Shown here: one piece after another, positions 12,183-27,100 of the stretch | Layout: every line of letters starts with the position of its first letter | How positions within the stretch are numbered: position 1 is the stretch's first letter | Source: Ovis canadensis | Lineage: Eukaryota > Chordata > Mammalia > Artiodactyla > Bovidae | NCBI RefSeq assembly: GCF_042477335.2 | Contig: NC_091255.1 | Coordinates: 29,924,501-29,988,500, forward strand | Length of the DNA: 64,000 bases | Direction: 5' to 3' | Translations under genes and position numbers: made by a program | The notes under the pieces: generated by a model | What the model was told of the DNA's origin: nothing | The model's database searches: none | The model's input: the letters and a program-made list of their open reading frames with translations, nothing else

Positions 12183-15100
12183 CTGTAAAAGAGTGGACAG
12201 CGTAGTCTGAAATGAGATCTGTCCAGATGAGGTGTCATGTAATTTTAGCTCTTATTCAGCCACTCAGAAGAAACAGCCTTCTCTATACAGCAACGCTATA
12301 CATGACCAGGGCTGTATATCTTCTACTATAACTAAGAGAATTTTCTATTAGAGGTGGATTTTGAATCCCTTCAGGTGAAAATACAATAAACCCAGCCAAG
12401 CAATAAATATTACTATTTTCTCCTTTACATTTTATGGTATACAGAAAATAAGCACATTAAAATCCCTTTTGGCTAAGAAAAACAAAATGTTAAAATTACG
12501 AAAAGCAGTAAACACCATCTGAAGCCAGGGACTCGCTTTCAATTAGCATTCTTTGCAGAGGCATCTCACTGTATTTATTTTAACAATGAATCTCAGACCT
12601 AGTCAAGAGTTTAAAAAAGAAAACAAACACATTCCCATCATATAGCCTATTTTTCTTACTTAGGGGAACCAAGAAATGATACTTTCCAAAATGTGCCTTT
12701 TTACTGATTTGGTTACACAAATATTGAATTTAATACAGTATAGATGGCAAAGCAAAACACTATTTCCATAAAACAAAACCTAGGCAGTTCTGTTCATCTA
12801 TCTTCATCAATAAAATGATACTCATCATGATAATTTTCATTTACAGTCTTTATTACAGTGATACAGAGAGGGATAAGAAGGTTCCATTTGGGAAAAGACT
12901 GTTCTCTTTCATGTTTACCCAGAGCATTAGCTGATGTCAAAACAACTTAAATCTTTGTAGCCTGAGAAGAGAACTGGCTCCTGAATTATCTCCTAATGAT
13001 TTCATCTGTCAACTCCCACTTGCATAAAACTGCACAAATCACATCTAAATAGGATTCAGTTTTACTCCTGACAGTTTTCTTGAATCTCAGGAATTTTCCA
13101 TCTCAGAAATAGCCAACAATCAAACCCCAAAGTTTCAAATACCCTTATCTGGACTACTCCTTAATCTTAGCCCCAGAGATTTTCAAAACCACATCAATAA
13201 ACTATACATTCTGGGTCAAGCTTATTGAATGTTTTGGTTTTCTACTCCCTGCCTTGTAGTACATCTTTACTTTCCTTTTAAAATATTGGTGTTAGAATCT
13301 ACATCACCTGAAGTCATTTATTACAGGAAGTTTGAAAATGCTTCCTCTTCTTGCCCTTGCCAATGAATTCCTACATGACCTAGATCAAGCCACGTCATCT
13401 ACAAATATAGAATAGTATCTGGAACTCCCTCTCAGGGATTCCAAGAAATCAGCAACAAGAAAGGATACCCCAGAATACTTACAAGCATTTATCTCTGCAT
13501 TATCATTCAAAGGCAATGCAAACTAGTTTTATAGAGGTCAAAAGTGGAGAGAAGAGAAAAATCTCAATATAAAATTCCAGTTATGATAACATTAATTCTG
13601 CTTTATAATATTAACATGTAATGTAGCTCCATTTCCCAGAGGGGAAAACAGCGTATTACTAAACCATGCCTATTAAAGAATGGAAATTCCAGAGAAAAAG
13701 ACATGGAGTATGTATGACTTTTATTTCTGAAAAGTAGTAATACTCTAAAACAGAGATGGAAAATGATAAAAAGCCAAACTCTCTTGGAAATTATAAAGTT
13801 TTTGTTTTCCTTTTTAATAATCCTCTAAATAGTTTAAAAGTTTAACTTTAAGGAGCTTAGTTGTAACTCCACTAAATTTTATAATATAGCAGGGCCAAAC
13901 ATAGAATAAAGCACCAAGTTGTTCATATTTAAGTGGTTTAATAGTACTTTATTCTAGTTTATTTACGATTACATTTTATCTCAATATTTATAGTATTTTC
14001 TGAAAAGCTCCTTCTAATATTTTGCTTCTAATGTCAAGACAGTTATTCTGTGACACTCTTTCCAGTAATTAGACAGGCTTGGAAAGAACATTTTTGCTTG
14101 CAGTGGTAAAGAATTAAAGCATAGTTTGATGTCTTCTCTTCTTTATGATCCCTGAGCACAGAAGTAAAACTCTCTTCTACAGACTGGGAATGAGGAGGCT
14201 TATTTGTGAAAGATAATGCTGCAGTTGTTGTTTCCAACACTGTATCCTAGAAACAGTGGTGTTACTAGTCAGAATATTCCATAGGGAAATCCAAAATACT
14301 CTACATCCCATTTTCTGAAACTCTGAATAAACTCAGTAATGGGCATGGAGTCTACCAATTACTGTTACTGACATTTTACTGCAGAAGAATCTGAATGACA
14401 AAGGTGAGACTGAACACTAACCATCAAGATATGAACACTTTCAGGGCACACTTTAATTCCTTATTAAACTGAAGTGGTCTTCTTCCAAGTTTCCTTGCTG
14501 ACCTCTTTTCACACCGAGAATTTCCAAAATTACAGAGAAGCAGTTACTTCCTTACTCCCTGCTGACCCAAATTTTGTTCCTCATGGACAGTTCCTATTTT
14601 TATGACTTCTGAAAGCAAGCAGCCAACCCCCCAGAGAGGTGGGTACAATGTCTTGCTTGGAACCTAACTTCTAACAGGAAGCACATACACTGAAGAAGCT
14701 CCGCTGGATTAAATGGCCCGCAGGGGAATGGAGGTCCCCCTGTGCAGACACCGGTGTCTGCACACTGGGGGTCATACCTTTTCTGAGACAGCAGTGAAGG
14801 TCATGGCGTGGGTCATAAGTGACTCGCCAAAAGTCAGCCTCTCAGCTTTATTCATGTTCTTCATGGAGACACCGAACACCAACTCATGGTCATAGCTGTT
14901 ATAAAAAGAATAGCACAGAATATACAAAGTACAATCACGGGGGATAATTGGCTTCCGGCTATGAGAAGATCACAGAAGAAACTGAAGGGGCTCAGCAGCT
15001 CCAGACAAATCTGGGCTCAGCTCTTCTGAGAACATGGGACATGCAGAATCTAGTCTCTCAATGGGATTCCATTCTCTCTGTGTCACAAGAGCACTCAGAA

Positions 15101-18100
15101 AAATAGGAAGTTATTAACATAAATTCCCCTAATCAAAAAACTGTCGAAAGGCTGCACTGTCAATCTGGAAAGAAAACAACAGCAAAAAAAGTTTCTGAAG
15201 TATTTCTTTCAAAAATGGTCTCTTTTGAGCTGGTTGGGCTTCCCCTGTGGCTCAGCTGGTAAAGAATCCGCCTGCAATGCGGGAGACCTGGATTTGATCC
15301 ATGGGTTGGAAAGATCCCCTGGAGAAGGGAATGACTACCCACTCCAATATTCTGGCCTGGAGAATTCCATGGACTGTATAGTCCATGGGGTCGCAAAGAG
15401 TTGGACATGACTGAGTGACTTTCACTTTGAGCTGGTAGCATTCAGTTTCTGAATTCACGTAGACCATGGCTAACTGTGAAATTTAAATAAATGTCAAAAT
15501 ATTGGAGAATATTTTCAAAGTTTAGAAAATCTCATGAATTCTTTTAGCAGATTTCCTTTCTCCTACTGTTAACTGTCAAGATATTTATTCAATTTCCTAC
15601 AAATAATAATTACTTAAAATAATACTAATGTGATAAATTTTAACAGTCAAGGATTTAGTATGATTTGGTTCACAAACGAACCTTCGTTGTCATCAGCAAC
15701 CAGAAGGAATGCTTTAAAGTGTGTATCCAAATTAGTCCTAGTTGTCATAAAGACAAAATACATACGGTATCAAAATAATGGAAGCAGTAAGAAGAATCAA
15801 ACATCAAACCAGAGACCTAGAAAACCTTTTGTTACATCCCAAATACACTTAACAGATTTACACATTATTCAATTTTTTTTTAAACTGTCTTCCTCAAGGA
15901 GAAATATTGTATTATATCCCTTATATGTGGAATCTAAAAAGAAATGATACAAATTAACTTACTTACAAAACTGAAAGAGACTCAAAGACTCAGAGGAAGG
16001 ACTTGTGGTTACCAGGGGAGAAGGACCAGTTAGGAAGTTTGGGATGGACATGAATATATTGCTGCATTTAAAATGAATAACCAACAAGGACCTACGGTAC
16101 AGCACAGGGAACTCTGCTCAGTGTTACGTGGCAGCCTGGATGGGAGGGGAGTTTGGGAGAGAATGATACGTGCATATGTATGGTTGAGTCCCTTCACTGT
16201 CCACCTGAAACTGCCACAACATTGTTAATCAAAATAAAAAGTTTTAAAAAAAGTTTCTTCCTCATGTAGTATGACTTTTTAGGAGCACCCAACAATTTCA
16301 ACTCAGATATGATCTTGACTTCCCAGGTTAGAGCATATAAATATGTGGCGTTCCAGCGTTTCAGCTATGAATCCTCAAACTCTACAAAACGGAAAGAAAC
16401 AGGCCCACCCTCAGGCTTAATCTCTGAATGAACCTCAGCTGAGTCACTTCGTACCAAGAGTGTACGCCAACAGCCACAAGCCACAAACGATTCTCTATTT
16501 TAAATTTCTTGTACTCACACATTCATGTCACTGAGGCCCAGTTTGCCATTGAAGTGTTTCCCAACATCACAGCCAAACCATACAGCCTAGAAACAGAGGA
16601 AAGAGGAAGACAGAATGTCAACATATGTCCTATCTTCCTATTCCACCAAAGATCTGGAAGAAGAGACTTTAACTCTGTATGTAGAAGACACAGAAACAAT
16701 ACCAACCTCTCCATCTTTGATGGAGGCAGCAACCATCTTTTTCAAGAAGTCAATGGGTTGGTTGTTATACAGAGTTTTTCTCCCTCCGACCATATTGCTT
16801 AAATAGTCCACTGTGTAAAGTTTGTTGTATTTGTGCTGAGGCCGAGGGTCATTCACTAAACAAATCTAGGAGATCAAGAATATGTTGATCAGAATATAAC
16901 ACCAGGAATATTAAGACAGAGACCTCCCCTCCAAGTTCATATATTTATATCAAGCTTATCACTTCTGCCTACAAGAATAAGCATTACGAACACACTGTTA
17001 AATAGCCAAGAAACAAAAGGTGGCAGGGTCCTTTTGAGAGAGGTCCCTGTATATTCTATTTAGTTGAAGGGAGACATTTGGGAGCTGCATCACCATTTTT
17101 CCTATTGGCAAAAGTCACCCCAAAACTAATCCTAAAGAATTATGTGCACCAAGTAAGGCAAAATGAGCCCATCATTACAAGACCCCTGCTCTCAAGTTTC
17201 AAGACAGGCTCAATGCCTGGCAGTACAGTTGAATTGGGACTCCAATGATAAAACAAAGCCATTTTCTTTTAAGAGGGTGAAGTGAAAAGTGAAGGTGTTA
17301 GTCACTCAGTTGTGTCCAACTCTTTGCAATTCCATGAACTGTAGCTCGCCAAACTCCTCTCTCCATGGAATTCTCCAGGTTAAGAATACTGGAGTGGGTA
17401 GCCATTTCCTTCTCCAGGGGATCTTCCCAGGGATTTCCCAGGACCCATGGATCAAATCCTGCATTACAGGCAGATTCTTTACCATCTGAGCCACCAGGAA
17501 AGCCCTTTAAGAGGGTCAAGATGCCAACAAGGAAGGGAAGACTGGCACCTGCTAGGCAGGTGGAGAAGTCCTGAAGTTAGTGGGAAAAATCGGGCTGAGA
17601 TACTGCTCCTTTCCACGAAAGAGTCCCCAGAGGCCCACAGCACAGTGATGCTCTGAACCCATGGTAAGAAATGCCCACTAGGCTTTTACTGTCTTTGCAC
17701 TGGAGAATGACTCAGGGCCCAGATAAGGGGAGCTGATGGGAATTAAACTGAATGTGGACCCACAGTTAGAGAAGTCTTGAGGAGGAATACTGGGAATCCT
17801 GAGTGGCCAACTGAACTGGTATATAAAATACTTCAGAAGAAGAGGAAAAATTTGGTTTAGTGTCTTGTTGGATGACCATGCATATTAACCTTGGAATTGG
17901 ATACTCTTTCTTGTAGTCAACAGGTATTTGAAAATAAAAAGCCAGTGGCTGCCATCACCAGTTTCTAACCTTATCTTCCATATTGAAGAGTGGCTTGACA
18001 TGTTGCCTGTAAAACTTCAAGGGTGTTATAGGGCCAATCTTTTGATAGTTTTTATCTTTGTCTCGATACTCCCAGGTGAACGTCTCTGGTGGATTACCCA

Positions 18101-21100
18101 AACAGATGCACACCACTCTGAATATCTGGAAAACAGGAGGACAGATGAGCAATGGCTAGAGGGAAGCAGTATTTTTACCTCTTTTCTTCAAGTTTCAAGC
18201 TTGGGGAACACAAGAAATCAGAGGCTATATTCAAGTCAGAGATTTCACAGGAAACTTAATATTGCTCCAAAAATTGGAAGGTTGATGTTCAGGATTTGGT
18301 ATCCGCAAACTTCTGAGTTCTTAAATAAACACTCAGAACAATACAATTCTGAAATGTTAATATTTAGTGCTTTGTATTTGCCCTGCAAGTCAAACTTCCT
18401 TAGCCAAGAAATCACTCACCACTGATCCACAGCAAGATCTGGGTTGCTGCTGATTGTATTTCAAGCGACAAATAATTACATACATTTTATAAATAGATTT
18501 CCTTCCCTTTATGCTTCCAGGTTTTGCTTTGATTGTGACAGGGGTCTCTACTCCTAGAAAAGTCACTAACTTTTTGGTGGAGTTTAGATGACAATGTCTA
18601 TCCAAAGTAATACCAGAACGAGAATACACGGAGTAGAAAGGTACCATTTCTGGGGCTGAGACTGTAACATTCTCTCTAATGATGTCACAAAACCTTCAAG
18701 TTGGCATCATTACAATCCAAGGATGCATTTTATATTATTTTCATCTCACAGAACGACAGAAGTATAGAGACATACCCTACATAAGGTCAGAGCACAGAAG
18801 TACATTCTCTTCTGTATCAAATTTCCTTTACTTTTGAAAAAACAGACACTATGATCTGCTTCTTCTTTCTCCACCCCAATCACCACCCTGATCCAGTCTC
18901 ATCACTTACCACCTGCATTATTTGCTCCTTACATTTGAATACTCCACTACAGTTAAAAGAAGTGGATCCTGAATGTGACTGTTTTGTGCTACCCATTATA
19001 TATCTGCTAGGTTAACTTAATTCTCATAGAACTCTCTCACGGTGTAATTTCCCTCTTCCTCCCTCCTCCAAAAGACTCAAAGAAATTAAGCAATCTACTT
19101 AAGATCACATCGCTAGTAACTGGCAGAATCATGATCTGAAGTCACACTGTCCAAAAAAAAGAAAAAAAAACTAAAGTATTGCTCCACTGGTTCAGGGTTT
19201 AAAACAAAAAAGGAAATACTGTCTACTGTGCTATACCACAATCCATGTCTCTCAGTCTTCTCAACAAAAATGGTAGATACTATTCACATTTGACAGATAA
19301 AGAAATCAAGGTTCAGGAAAATAAATAGCTTGACTGAAGTCCTAAAGCCAGTAAATTGCAAAAATCAGGCCTCAAAAGAGCCTTGGGACAGATACCCTGA
19401 TAAGTAAGGTTCAAACTTCTTCTTTGAACCAAAGCTAGAAAATTAGAAATAGGCCTGCCTATGACTTCAGGCCTATAATTAAGGATAAAAAGACTCTTAT
19501 GTCATATGGAAGACAGAGCCTGATTCTACCACCTTAACAGAAACACATCAACCTACAGATGAAGGTATGTGTGCCTTTCATTTTATGTTTGTTTTCCAAG
19601 AGAGGGTCTTCCTTTACTAGGATTTGCTTTACGTCTTAGGAGCCTGAAAGGCTGGTCCTTCCCCCACCACCCTCCCTTTTTAAAGTTACGTATTTCTTTT
19701 TGGCCGTGCTGGGTCCTCGCTGCTCCGTGGGCTTTTCTCCAGCTGTGGAAAGCAGGGGCTACTGTCCAGCTGTGGTGTTTGGGCTTCTCACTGCAGTGGG
19801 CTCTCCTGTTGTGCAGCATGGGCACATGGGCTTCAGGAGGTGCAGCCTCCAGGCTCTAGAGCAACTCAGAAGTTGTGGCATACAGGCTTAGCTGCTGTGT
19901 GGCAGGTGGGATCCTCCCAGACCAGGGATCAAACCCATGTCTCCTGCACTGGCAGGCAGAATCTTTACCACAAAGCCACCAGGGAGGCCCAACTGCCTCT
20001 CTTTTAACATATCATTCTCAGGCTAGTTTCTAATACAGAAAAGCAGCAGCCGGGCATCACATGAGCAACTGTAATTGAGCTAATCTAGCCATGGATTAAT
20101 GAGCTCTTTTTGAGATTCCTAAGGACCAGACAGTCATTTTGTATTTCCTCAGCACCAAGGCCACAAGTGGTAATTTTCATCATGAGGACCCTGCCACTGG
20201 TTAACCATGGTCAAGACAATTAAAGTGTATAATATGTTTAACAAAGGAAGGCTTTATAGCCTTAAATGATGTGTATTTTCAACTAATAATCATTGTCACA
20301 TGTGTATGAACATTTTATACGGGGTCATTTTAATTAATTCTCAGTCATCCACTTGGTTTACCCAGTTCAGTTAGGCCCTGGCAAAAAAATGGGGGAGACT
20401 AGGGCTAGGCCTAATGAAGATTAAGTAAGTGAACTTCCTATTACTTTTAAACACATTCTAAATATAAATATGAGTGTTTTACACTATGATTTACATATAC
20501 CTTATTGGGCATCTGACTCCCTCTCTATGGTAAAAAGTGTGAAATCATTCCTTCCTTCTCATCAAAAATGCACTAAAGGCAACCCACTCCAGTATTCTTG
20601 CCTGGAAAATCCCATGGACAGGGGAGCCTGGCAGGCTACAGTCCATGGAGGTCACAAAGAATTGAACATGACTGAGCAACTTCCCTTTCTTTTCTGATAT
20701 TTCTAAAATAGTCAACAAGGCCCTACTGTCTAACACAGGGAACTCTACTCAACACTCTGGAAGAAGCTATCTGGGAGCAGAGTCCAAAAACAAGTAGATG
20801 TACTCCTATCTGTAACTGAATCGATGCCAAAACAAATGCAACTTTGTTAATCAACTGTACTGCACTAGAAACTAAAAATTAAATGAAGATATCAGTAAAA
20901 GGGAAAAAAAATGCACTAAAGGAAATCTGCATTTTAGCTATCTAAATGAATTCTATAATTCATCTCTTTTTGGAATAAAAATATTTATGCCTTACTGCAT
21001 ATATTTTATAAAGCTGAATTTTTATCAAAGATATATACAAGGGATGAATGAGGATAAGCGTGACATCTCTCTCTTATATTTTGATAAAACTGTAATCTGA

Positions 21101-24100
21101 GACAATGTTGGTTTGTTTTATATTATTTTTTTACCATGACAATAAATTATCCAAAGCCATTCACATTCAAGTCAGTTTAAAACACTTTGGAAGGAACGTT
21201 TGGCTCCAAGTCAACTAACAATTGTGAAACAAGCTCTAATTTTAAAAAATTATCTGAATTATAATCTCCAGGGCCCATGATACTTCAATTCTTGATAAGA
21301 GACTCTGCTGTTCTGAAAAACTATTCCTTGTTCCCAAAATACAAAGCTGGCAGTGAGCTTTGGGTATCTGAGACTGCTCTCTGGTGGACAACTCGGGAGC
21401 TGCTATCTGTTTCTCACAAGATGAAGTTGACATTCAGGACAATAAAAGATACTGGACATTGAACGAAGTCTTCATATAGAACTGAATACTGGTGAATAAT
21501 AGAACCCAAAAGCAATGGCAAAAAGACAAAAGACACAGAAAGCATGAAATACAGGACACAGGGAAAGAAAGTATGGACCCCAATTTAAAGACAAATGATG
21601 TTGGACAGAGTCAATTCCCATCCTCATGGCTAAACTGGAAGACAGACACCAAGTAAGAGGAGGAAGGCAGGATGCAATAGCTGAGAGTCAGTCATGAAAG
21701 CTTAGAAGGGTGAGAGTTTAAAGCCAGCTACAGGCAGACACAGAATGGAGGAAACCATAGTAATTAGAAATGTTACTGGCTTGGCCAAAAAGTTCGTTTG
21801 GGTTTTTCCATAGGATGTTACGAAAAACCTGAATGAACTTTCGGTTCAACCCAGAAGAATGGGAAGGTAGTGCAATGGTTAACAACCAAGCTACCTGCAA
21901 TGGAGCAAAACTGGCAATGCTAAGAGTTCAGTGCCTGGTACCACAGAAGAAGGAACAGAATCTTGGAATCGTCATTTGTATTTACAATACTGGGTTGTCC
22001 AGTAAAGTCTGAAGCACTGTAGAAATGTGACTTCCTTCTATTGTAAAAACACAAAGCTACACTGCCATTAAGAAATCATCTACTCTGACCTTTTAGCTTC
22101 ACTGATGGAGAAATTAGGTTCAAAGGTAAAGTGACCTATTGATCACGGAGGAGAATGACTACCAGGACACAGAAACTGTCACAGAAAATAGCCGAACTCT
22201 GGAGAAGGTTCGGTGCCGAGGGTAAATGAGCCAGTCGCATGAGAAGAGTGGAGACCTTGGTGATTGCTGACAATGCAGAGAAAGGGGAGAGGAGACAGCT
22301 CTCTACTGCTTTCTGATGGGGAATGAAAGAAAAGGCAGGGATCTGCTTTGAAAACAAAACTCCTACTTGTGCCAGCAAAAGCAAGTGGAGGAGGAGAAAT
22401 TTCCTGGAGGCATTAGATATATTTTAGGGCAGGGAAAGACACAAAAACCTACACTTAAGAGGTGTGTGCCTTTCTGTGATGTTAAAGAAAATGAGCTCAC
22501 AAGGATGATAACTAAGAGTCAAATGATTACCTTCAGATATAAGAAGATCTACAGTGAGCTAGCCACTAGGGGATTTAAGCTGAGGAGTGATGTGGCTTAA
22601 TTTTTGTTTTAAAAAAGATGTCACCCTGGCTGTTTTGAGAACGCATGGTAAAACAGCGGGAGAGGAAGAAGGGAGACCAGTGTGGAGGCCATTGTTCTGT
22701 AGTAACTAAGAGTCAAATGATTACCTTCAGATATAAGAAGATCTACAGTGAGCTAGCCACTAGGGGATTTAAGCTGAGGAGTGATGTGGCTTAATTTTTG
22801 TTTTAAAAAAGATGTCACCCTGGCTGTTTTGAGAACGCATGGTAAAACAGCGGGAGAGGAAGAAGGGAGACCAGTGTGGAGGCCATTGTTCTGTAGATGA
22901 GATATGGTAGTGATTCCCACTTTTAGAGTCTGTTTAGATCAAAGAAATAGAAATTCAGACTCTCCAGCTCCACCCAGATCTACTGAGTCAATCTACACTT
23001 TAACAAGATCCCCAAGGGATTTGACTGTAAAGTTTGAAAGCGCTACGTTAAGCACATTTACTCTTTCCCTCCTCCCAAATTCTGCTTCTTCAATTATTAC
23101 TTCTCTCATTTACACTGCTATCCCTGACCACATACAGGTTCCCTCATAATCACTCAAAAGCCTTCTCTCCCCTACCTGGAAACCTTCCATTTATATCACC
23201 CCAAATCTTCCCTCTTCCTTGTCCTCCACATTGGCAGGTCCTGTTATCCTCACTTTGAAGATACACCACCCTCAAATATATCCACTTCTCTTCATCCTTA
23301 TTTTCATCCATCTAGTGGGAACCACTACCATATCTCATCTACACAATAGCCTCCACGCTGGTCTCCCTTCTTCCTCTCCCGCTGTTTTACCATGCGTTCT
23401 CAAAACAGCCAGGGTGACATCTTTTTTAAAACGAAAATTAAGCCACATCACTCCTCAGCTTAAATCCCCCAGTGGCTAGCTCACTGTAGATATTCTTATA
23501 TTTTTGATGTTTATGCTAAGTGAAGTAAGTCAGACAGAGAAATACTGTATGACATCACTTATATGTGAAATTTAAAAAATACAGCAAACTAATGAATATA
23601 ACAAAAAAGCAGCAGACTCACAGATACAGAGAAAAACTAGTGGTTAACTGTGTGTGGGGGAAGGGGTGATATAACGATTGGAGAGTGGGGGCTACAAACT
23701 AATAATGGCTGTAAGACAAGCTCAAGGATGTACTGTACAAAAGGAGGTTATAGCCAGTATCTTCTAATAACTGTAAATGGAAAGTAACCTTTAAAGCTTG
23801 TGTATACTCGATGACATAAAGCAAGATCCGCTATGACCCACCTCCTAGAGTAATGGAAATAAACAAAAGTAAACAAGTGGGACCTGATTAAACTTAAAAG
23901 CTTTTGCACAGCAAAGGAAACTATAAACAAGGTGAAAAGACAACCCTCAGAATGGGGTTAAATAATAGCAAATGAAACAACTGACAAAAGATTAATTTCC
24001 AAAATATATACGCAGCTCATACAATTCAATGCCAGAAAAACAAACAACCCAATCAAAAAGTGGGGAAAAGATCTAAACAGACATTTCTCCAAAGCAGACA

Positions 24101-27100
24101 TACAGATGGCTAACAAACGTGAAAAGATGCTCAACATCACTCATTATTAGAGAAATGCAAATCAAAACTACAATGAGATATAACCTCACATCAGTCAGAA
24201 TGGCCATCAGCAAACAGTCTACAAACAATAAATGCTGGAGAAGGTGTGCACTGTTGGTGGGAATGTAAATTGATACAGCCACTATGGAAGATAGTATGTA
24301 GATTCCTTAAAAAACTAGGAATCAAACCAACATAAGACCCAGCTTCCCTGGTGGCTCAGACGGTAAAGCGTCTGCCTATAATGTGGGAGACCTGGGTTCG
24401 ATCCCTGGGTCGGGAAGATCCTTTGGAAAAGCAAATGGCAGCCCACTCCAGTACTCTTGCCTGGAAAATCCCATGGACGGAGGAGCCTGGCAAGTTACAG
24501 TCCATGGGGTCGCAAAGAGTCAGACACAACTGAGTGACTTCACTTTCACTTTCTTTCATGACCCAGCAATCCCAATCCTAGGCATATACCCCGAGGAAAC
24601 CAAAACTGAAAGACATGTATATCCCATTGTTCACTGCAGCACTATTTACAATAGCTAGAACATGGAAGCAACCTAAATGTCCATCGACAGATGAATGGAT
24701 AAAGAAGTTGTGGTATATATACACAATGGAATATTACTCAGCCATAAAAAGGAATGCATGTGAGTCCATTCTAATGAGGTGGATGAACCTAGTACCTATT
24801 ATACAGAGTGAAGTAAGTCAGAGAGAGAAAGATAAATATTGTATTCTAATACATATATATGGAATCTGGAAAAATGGTACTGAAGAATTTATTTCCAGGG
24901 CAGCAATGGAGAAACAGACGCAGAGAATAGACTTATGGACATGGGGAGAGGGGAGGAGAGGGTGAGATGTACGGAAAGAGTAACATGGAAACTTATATTA
25001 CCAAATGTAAAACAGATAGCCAACAGGAATTTGCTGTATGGCTCAGGAAATTCAAACAGGGGCTCTGTATCAACCTAGAGGGGTGGGATGGGAAGGGAGA
25101 TGGGAGGGAGGTTCAAAAGGAGGGGATACATGTATACCTATGGCTGAGTCATGTTGAGGTTTGACAGTAAACAACAAAATTCTGTAGTTATCCTTCAATT
25201 AAAAAATAAGTTTAAAAAAAGCTTGCATATTAAAAAAACTATAGGCACTAGAGAAACACAAAGAAAATGAAAAAAGGAACTTATTAACAGTGCATAGGAT
25301 CCTTTCTTTAAGCTAAATTTTATATGATCTTAAATGAAAGAAAAGTACATAAGGAAAAGTATCAGAGAGTTGGCAGTGATAACCTCTGGATCACAAGGAC
25401 TTTCTATGTCATCCTGCCCTGGGTTAGTTAGTACGTAATTTCTTATGTTTACAAAAGTTTAAAAGTACAAGCCTTATTCATGCTCCTGGTATAACACACT
25501 CAAAAGCCTCCAATGTGCAACAAGGTAGAATGATTAGCAAATATAATTCAAATATATTATATGCTTCAAACTAAGAAGTTAACTGTTCAGTTGAAAAAAT
25601 AAAAGAAACAGGTATCCCTCCAGAAGAAAGGAAGAAAGATAAAAAGAAAGAGATACCTAGGTGTGTGCTGTGCTGTGGTCAGTCAATTCACTTATGTCTG
25701 ACTCTTTCTGACCCAGGGACTGTGGCCCACCAGGCTCCTTTGTCCATGGGATTCTCCAGGCAAGAATACTGGAGTGGGTAGCCATTCCTGTTTCCAGGGG
25801 ACCTTCCCAACCCAAGGATCGAACCCGAGTCACCTGCATCACAGAGGCAGATTTTTTACCCACTGAGCCACCAGGGAAGCCTCCTTAGAAATGCCTTTAG
25901 CATAAACACATCTCATTCAAAGCTATGGGAGCTTCATGGCTGTTGATTCAAGTCATCATTTTGAGGTGCCTACAAGGCTAGGCAAATCACAGGTACTAAT
26001 TTGTGGCTTTAAAACCACAACTAGACTCTTCATTACCAGAAGAGTCAGGTTCACTAATGAGAAGTCATCTAGGGAATTATAAAAATTTAAAGACCTACCA
26101 CACAGAATTCTGTAGTCAACAGTTTACAGAGAATCATTAAGTAAATAATCCTATAAAACATTTATACTCAGGACTTGGCAAGGTGGTGTTTTACTTTTTC
26201 CAAGGTTAGGAAAGGAGAGAAAAGATATGTAGAATATATCTGCCGTCTTAGCAGCTAATCGCAGGCTCAGATAATGGACTTTAGATACATCATTTAAAAG
26301 ATCATTAAAGCAAATATCTTAAGTCAACAGGATGTTTGTGATCTGCAATAAGTACCATCTGAGACTATTTCCATAACTCTTTACAGACCCTTCCTCCCTA
26401 CCCCCTATACCCCACAATCTTAGTATAATCATAAAGGCAAATTATGCAAGAGACATGGCTTTAAGAAGAGAGATCATTCTAAGGAAGAAACAAGAAAACT
26501 ACCATTTACTGGACAACTGCTATATACCAGGCACTAGAACTTACACTCAGATATTTAATTCTTTATGTGATCCCCACAAAAATCCAATGAGGAATGCATT
26601 TTAAACTCAAACTGAATCTGAGACAGGTTAAGTATTTTATCCAAGATCACAGAGCTGTTAAGTGATAAAGGTGAAACCCATGTCCTATTCCAAAGCCTAT
26701 TTCTTTTACTACAGATACCTTTCTTAACAAAGAACACTTAAGGAGTAGAGAGAGAAGTAAATATGAGACAATTTAAATGTATCAGGCAAAATTACACCTC
26801 TGTATTCAACCACTGAACAATATTTAAGAAACTAAATTTTATCAAGCCCAGGGATGGGGGAGCCTGGTGAGCTGCCATCCATGGGGTCGCACAGAGTTGG
26901 ATACGACTGAAGCGACTTAGCAGCAGAGGCTGTAGAGGCATTAAAGAAACAGGAGAATATGAAATAGTTTAAATGTATCAGGCAAACTGACACCTCTGTA
27001 TTCAGCCACTGAACAGTATTTAAGAAACTAAATTGTATCAAGTGAGAGGGTAGGGGCATTACACATGAACAAATTGAGACCTGACAGTTTGAGGAACCTA

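Larger units (their letters stand above)
14896..16518 (-). other. BLMH: BLMH intron 9
   Basis: Contains a Bov-tA SINE at 15237-15432 and an L1 3' end at 15905-16256, both in plus orientation; otherwise unannotated. Confidence 0.85.

Noticed and set aside
15237..15310. tRNA-like heads of Bov-tA and CHR SINEs as tRNA genes
   Set aside because: They are attached to SINE bodies, occur dozens of times and have diverged arms.
17928..18425. 165-codon plus-strand open frame
   Set aside because: It is antisense to BLMH exon 7 and its flank; the minus strand carries the conserved protein with splice sites.
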